Source of the DNA: Aulosira sp. FACHB-615
Lineage (GTDB): Bacteria > Cyanobacteriota > Cyanobacteriia > Cyanobacteriales > Nostocaceae
Length of the DNA: 64,000 bases
NCBI RefSeq assembly: GCF_014698045.1
Contig: NZ_JACJSE010000022.1
Location: 44,807-108,806, forward strand
Reading direction: 5' to 3'
Shown here one piece after another: positions 60,984-64,000 of this stretch. The notes beneath the pieces are model-generated. The model ran no database searches and was not told where the DNA came from. It saw only the letters and a list, made by a program, of their open reading frames with translations. The position numbers were made by a program, and so were the translations under genes. Within the stretch, counting starts at the first letter, position 1, and each line of letters starts with the position of its first letter.

Positions 60984-61340
60984 TTATTTCGCTTGACTGG
61001 CTGCTAATTCAGCAATTTTGCCGAAGCTGGTAGGATCTAAAACTGCTAATTGTGCCAACATCTTGCGGTTGAGTTGGATATCAGCTTTTTTCAAGTTGCC
61101 AATCAACTGACTGTAGCTTAAACCATGTTGTCTAGCAGCCGCGTTAATCCGAGTAATCCACAAACGGCGGAAATCACGCTTGCGTTTTTTGCGATCGCGG
61201 TAGGCACTACGTAGTGCCTTCATTACTTGCTGGTTAGCAGTTCTAAACAGAGTTGAGTGTGAACCGCGAAAACCTTTAGCTAATTTGAGAATTTTATTGC
61301 GGCGTTTACGAGCTACGTTACCGCGTTTTACCCGTGTCAT
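60984..61340 (-). CDS. rplT: 50S ribosomal protein L20
   Basis: This 118-residue protein binds 23S rRNA early in 50S assembly. The start MTRVKRGNVARKRRNKILKL, then GFRGSHSTLFRTANQQVMKA and 'LWITRINAAARQHGLSYSQL' are diagnostic. It follows rpmI by 24 bp in the standard rpmI-rplT order. Confidence 0.98.
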   Translation of the reverse strand: MTRVKRGNVARKRRNKILKLAKGFRGSHSTLFRTANQQVMKALRSAYRDRKKRKRDFRRLWITRINAAARQHGLSYSQLIGNLKKADIQLNRKMLAQLAVLDPTSFGKIAELAASQAK

Positions 61341-61364
61341 GTTCTAATTCCTAAAAAATTTACT

Positions 61365-61562
61365 CTACAAATAAGGAAGCATCAAGCGTACGTTTTCTTC
61401 GTCGCGCTCGTTGACGATGGCCATTTTGGAAAATTTACGTTTTTTGTTAGTGGTTTTATGTTCTAACAAGTGGTTTTTGAACGCTTTGCGGCGGACGATT
61501 TTACCGCTACCAGTAGCGCGGAACCGTTTTGCGGCTGCTTTACGGGTTTTTAGTTTAGGCAT
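61365..61562 (-). CDS. rpmI: 50S ribosomal protein L35
   Basis: This 65-residue basic protein has MPKLKTRKAAAKRFRATGSG then KIVRRKAFKNHLLEHK, typical of L35, with a C-terminus ending RLMLPYL. It is first in the rpmI-rplT operon. infC is not adjacent. Confidence 0.97.
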   Translation of the reverse strand: MPKLKTRKAAAKRFRATGSGKIVRRKAFKNHLLEHKTTNKKRKFSKMAIVNERDEENVRLMLPYL

Positions 61563-61710
61563 TTGCTGGCTTTAATTTGACGATTCGACACAATCTATCA
61601 TTATATACTATTAAATTTGCTGAAATGCCAAGGTGGTTTCAGAAATTAGGGAGTTGGGAATGGGGAGTGTACTTCGACTGCGCTCAGTACCCAGGGAGTG
61701 GGAGAGAACA

Positions 61711-61743
61711 AGATCCCCGACTTCTCAAAGAAGTCGGGGATCT
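61711..61743. terminator. 33-bp hairpin downstream of the cyclophilin gene
   Basis: AGATCCCCGACTTCTCAAAG with its complement, fourth copy of the family, 77 bp after the cyclophilin stop codon. Confidence 0.55.
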
Positions 61744-61786
61744 GAAGTATTGCAAGTTCTTGACTTTACTGAGTACTCTTTTTCTT

Positions 61787-61819
61787 ACTCAGCACTCAGC
61801 ACTCAGCACTCAGCACTCT
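61787..61819. repeat. ACTCAGC heptamer tandem repeat
   Basis: Four tandem CACTCAG units end directly at the cyclophilin stop codon. The same unit precedes prmA. Confidence 0.8.
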
Positions 61820-62608
61820 TCATTGAGGAACTTTCAGGTTTTCTGCACCTTGGGTAACTTTCGCAGAATCAATGCGATCGCCTTGTTGAATTTTGTTGAC
61901 GACATCAAAGCCTTGGGTGACATAGCCAAATACAGCGTAGTTACCATCCAAGAAACCCAAATCAGCTAAAGCAAAATAAAACTGCGAAGAAGCTGAATCT
62001 GGCATTTGCGATCGCGCCATTGCGATCGCACCTTGTTTATGGCTTAACTCTGGTACTGTCTTTACACCTGCCATTTCAAAGGTTTTACTGTAAATTGGGG
62101 CAGCTTCACCCTTGGGTTTGATTTCTAAAGGTATATAGCGTTCATTGCCAGATTTCGGGTCAATATAACCGCCTGTTCCCAATCTATCAGCAGGAAATTT
62201 CGGGTCTTTCCCTTGGGGATCACCGCCTTGAACAACAAACGGCTGCGGATCACGTACCACTCGATGGAATGCCAACCCATCGTAAACACCTTTTTGGACT
62301 AAATCGACAAAATTACCTGCGGTAATCGGCGCATTTGTACCATCTACTTCGATAGTGATGGGTGAACCTTTCACCGTCATCACTACAGTAGCTTTACCTT
62401 CAAGCCTTGGTAAATTACTCATTCCGGGAATACTCTCACTTGTTGTTTCAGGTACAGGCGTTGCTTCAGTAGTTGTATTACTAGTTTCGGTAGCTGTTCC
62501 TGTTGGAGAAGAAGTGCTAGAGCTAACTTGCTGTGTAGAACATCCTCCCAACATTAAAGCAGCGACCATCAAAAAGGTAACTAAAAATTTTGTAACTTTT
62601 AACCGCAT
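61820..62608 (-). CDS. Cyclophilin-type peptidyl-prolyl isomerase lipoprotein
   Basis: This protein of about 262 residues has a lipoprotein signal (FLVTFLMVAALMLGGCS, lipid-modified Cys), a Ser/Thr/Glu-rich spacer and a cyclophilin domain: TNAPITAGNFVDLVQKGVYD, LAFHRVVRDPQPFVVQGGDP, 'GAIAMARSQMPDSASSQFYF'. These carry the catalytic Arg, Phe and Gln region. It would catalyse proline isomerisation at the periplasmic side of the membrane. The ATG at 62606-62608 fits the signal peptide better than an upstream TTG. Confidence 0.9.
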   Translation of the reverse strand: MRLKVTKFLVTFLMVAALMLGGCSTQQVSSSTSSPTGTATETSNTTTEATPVPETTSESIPGMSNLPRLEGKATVVMTVKGSPITIEVDGTNAPITAGNFVDLVQKGVYDGLAFHRVVRDPQPFVVQGGDPQGKDPKFPADRLGTGGYIDPKSGNERYIPLEIKPKGEAAPIYSKTFEMAGVKTVPELSHKQGAIAMARSQMPDSASSQFYFALADLGFLDGNYAVFGYVTQGFDVVNKIQQGDRIDSAKVTQGAENLKVPQ

Positions 62609-62656
62609 TTTCAGGTACTGACTCAACCAGAGTATCTTAGCCTCTCAAGTGAATAA

Positions 62657-62780
62657 AGTTAAAAGGTAAAGGTAAAAAGTAAGCCATTGCGGTGGACGGG
62701 TTTCCCGGCATAAAGCAAATGGCGAACCCGAAGGGCAAAAGATTATTTTCTTTTAACTTTTGCCTTTCTACTTTTTACTT
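62657..62780. repeat. Inverted-repeat region between ycf4 and cyclophilin
   Basis: AAGTTAAAAGGTAAAGGTAA faces CTTTTAACTTTTGCCTTTCT, enclosing GGTGGACGGGTTTCCCGGC. It probably serves as the ycf4 terminator. Confidence 0.5.
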
Positions 62781-62782
62781 AA

Positions 62783-63376
62783 TTAAAGTCCTTCCAAGGG
62801 GACTTGCAAAAAGCGGGCTAATTCTGCACCTTTGGTTTCTATTTCTGTCAAAGACAGGGGTTGACCGACTCTTGTTAAAGGAACATCGCGCCGTCCCTTA
62901 ATTCTGAGGTAAACTGCACGCTTAGGATTTAAACCTTCTTTAATGTCTAATCTTACAGATTGGACATCACGAATGCGGGCAGAAATTTCAATGCGGCGGT
63001 TTTTGCCAGGGAACCCCCAGCGAAAAATTTTAACGGTGTCAGTTTCGTGGTTAAACTCGTTGTAACCACCGCCCACATCTAATAAAATCATCAACCACAG
63101 GAATAAAGCTAAAAGTACACCAGCAGTGCCATACAAGCCCATAACTAAACCTTGGGGTAAGAACACTAATTGAGTCGGATCGGTGACTAATAGCAAATTG
63201 ACGTGCAAATAACTCGATATACCAGCTAACAAAAAGCCTGTGGCTCCTAAAGTTACAATAGTTGCCCACCAGTAGTTACTCAACCGACGAGAACCGAGAA
63301 CTTTTTGATGTAACACGCCCGAAGAAGCGCGATCGCCATTAGAATCGCCTTGGTTAATTGTTGTTGATACGGTCAT
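62783..63376 (-). CDS. ycf4: Photosystem I assembly protein Ycf4
   Basis: This protein of about 197 residues has two membrane spans (about 35-57 and 75-100), separated by the lumen-exposed YLHVNLLLVTDPTQLVFLPQ. Conserved Ycf4 features follow: 'QGLVMGLYGTAGVLLALFLW', VGGGYNEFN, IFRWGFPGKNRRIEI and a C-terminal 'RDVPLTRVGQPLSLTEIE'. It acts as a scaffold in photosystem I assembly in the thylakoid. I start at the ATG at 63376 (MTVSTTINQG), although 63406 is possible. It is divergent from psbD. Confidence 0.93.
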   Translation of the reverse strand: MTVSTTINQGDSNGDRASSGVLHQKVLGSRRLSNYWWATIVTLGATGFLLAGISSYLHVNLLLVTDPTQLVFLPQGLVMGLYGTAGVLLALFLWLMILLDVGGGYNEFNHETDTVKIFRWGFPGKNRRIEISARIRDVQSVRLDIKEGLNPKRAVYLRIKGRRDVPLTRVGQPLSLTEIETKGAELARFLQVPLEGL

Positions 63377-63393
63377 GGAACTACTTTGTGAAT

Positions 63394-63424
63394 GGTCAAG
63401 GGTCAAGGGTCAAGGGTCAAGGGT
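63394..63424. repeat. GTCAAGG heptamer tandem repeat
   Basis: Four tandem copies of GTCAAGG upstream of ycf4. Confidence 0.75.
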
Positions 63425-63887
63425 GATTTTTCCCTTGCCATTAGTTATTCTCTCTCATTTCCACCCCTTCCTTGTTTCCTCCACTCCCCACACTCCCCTC
63501 TCTCTCCACACCCGCTAACCATACGTGAGAAATTCGGGCTAACTCCCCACTCCCTTCAAAGATAATTGTGATATTTCTGAGAAAAGTTGTGTCAGATTGT
63601 AAAATTTCTGATATTCATATTATTTAATAGGTTTGTAATCAATACCAGAATTCCCTGTGTAGTTCAGGCAAAAAACCGAACTAATGTGATAAGTTAAGGA
63701 TCATTAAGTTACCACAAGCTAGGTTACTAGCCAATGGTACGTGTAATGGCATAACCCTGAGAAATGTCAACTTACTTAGAAGGCAACCTCTCAGAAAATC
63801 AGCCGCTTTCAGGCTGCGGGAATTGTCAAAAAAACGTTTATTCCTCAAGAGCGTTGAAATTTTTAGTAAAAAGAGGATTTTAGTCCG
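63425..63887 (+). promoter_or_regulatory. Upstream region of psbD
   Basis: About 460 bp between ycf4 and psbD without a gene. It starts with a C/T-rich tract and becomes AT-rich from about 63560. The psbD promoter and leader must be here. AGAGGA about 10 bases before the ATG is the likely ribosome site. Confidence 0.5.
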
Positions 63888-64000
63888 ATGACCATCGCAG
63901 TTGGACGCGCCCCAAGTAGAAGAGGGTGGTTTGACGTACTAGACGACTGGTTAAAGCGCGATCGCTTCGTGTTTGTAGGTTGGTCAGGAATATTACTATT
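63888..64000 (+). CDS. psbD: Photosystem II D2 protein, N-terminal fragment
   Basis: The frame from ATG 63888 encodes MTIAVGRAPSRRGWFDVLDD, then WLKRDRFVFVGWSGILL, the invariant start of D2. It continues past the window, so only 37 residues are seen. D2 binds, with D1, the reaction-centre chlorophylls, QA and iron of photosystem II. psbC would be expected to overlap its end further on. Confidence 0.97.
   Translation, partial: MTIAVGRAPSRRGWFDVLDDWLKRDRFVFVGWSGILL

Noticed and set aside
1..64000. tRNA, rRNA, tmRNA or riboswitch genes
   Set aside because: No T-loop (GGTTCGAAT-like) sequence with a supporting cloverleaf, and no rRNA-like stretch, was recognised on either strand.

Overview
The window comes from a filamentous, probably heterocystous cyanobacterium of the Nostoc/Anabaena/Calothrix type. 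This is inferred from oxygenic photosynthesis and chlorophyll genes (rbcLXS, ycf4, psbD, chlB, ycf66), very frequent HIP1 octamers (GCGATCGC), many short tandem and small dispersed repeats, a fdxN-element excision factor remnant (xisH) and Yfr2-type small RNAs. No rRNA or tRNA gene and no intact insertion sequence was seen.

Layout. 1-5 kb: the end of a ComEC-like gene, small unknown genes, a ROK sugar kinase and a class I fructose-bisphosphate aldolase. 5-9 kb: the Rubisco operon rbcL-rbcX-rbcS on the minus strand with a long leader region, then a YefM-YoeB toxin-antitoxin pair flanked by direct repeats. 9-18 kb: a phosphoesterase, unknown genes, gnd, ycf66, a DUF6883/DUF4926 pair and ileS. 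18-25 kb: a Uma2 nuclease, a ParA, a divergent operon of a nuclease-ParA fusion plus a ParB-like protein, a stress membrane protein, a manganese catalase and a DUF3891 gene. 25-35 kb: tandem Yfr2-like sRNAs, a large hybrid histidine kinase, the xisH remnant, a cysteine desulfurase, nuclease-like genes, serA and prmA.

36-49 kb is the most interesting part, a probable RiPP (ribosomally made, modified peptide) locus. Six small peptide genes share an N-terminal motif MA(N/K/R)I-x-(L/I)-x-(E/D)L. They are followed by an APH/choline-kinase-like phosphotransferase and a HopA1-domain protein, the pair used as a two-protein Ser/Thr dehydratase in thioamitide and class V lanthipeptide pathways. Convergent to them are a PpiC-like isomerase, an HlyD adaptor and an ABC exporter with a cyclic-nucleotide-binding-like N-terminus and a C39 leader peptidase, then an HTH protein. 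None of the six precursors contains cysteine, so the product cannot be a lanthipeptide in the usual sense. My inference is that the kinase and HopA1 protein phosphorylate and eliminate Ser/Thr, and the exporter trims the leader and secretes the product.

49-64 kb: a slipin with a triplicated module, a Tat-type RidA protein, chlB, an HD protein, a copper amine oxidase, a CRISPR array without cas genes, a TPR protein, a periplasmic amino-acid-binding-like protein, rplT-rpmI, a cyclophilin lipoprotein, ycf4 and the start of psbD. Intergenic DNA is rich in miniature inverted-repeat elements. Several are nested, and some supply the stop codons of neighbouring genes.
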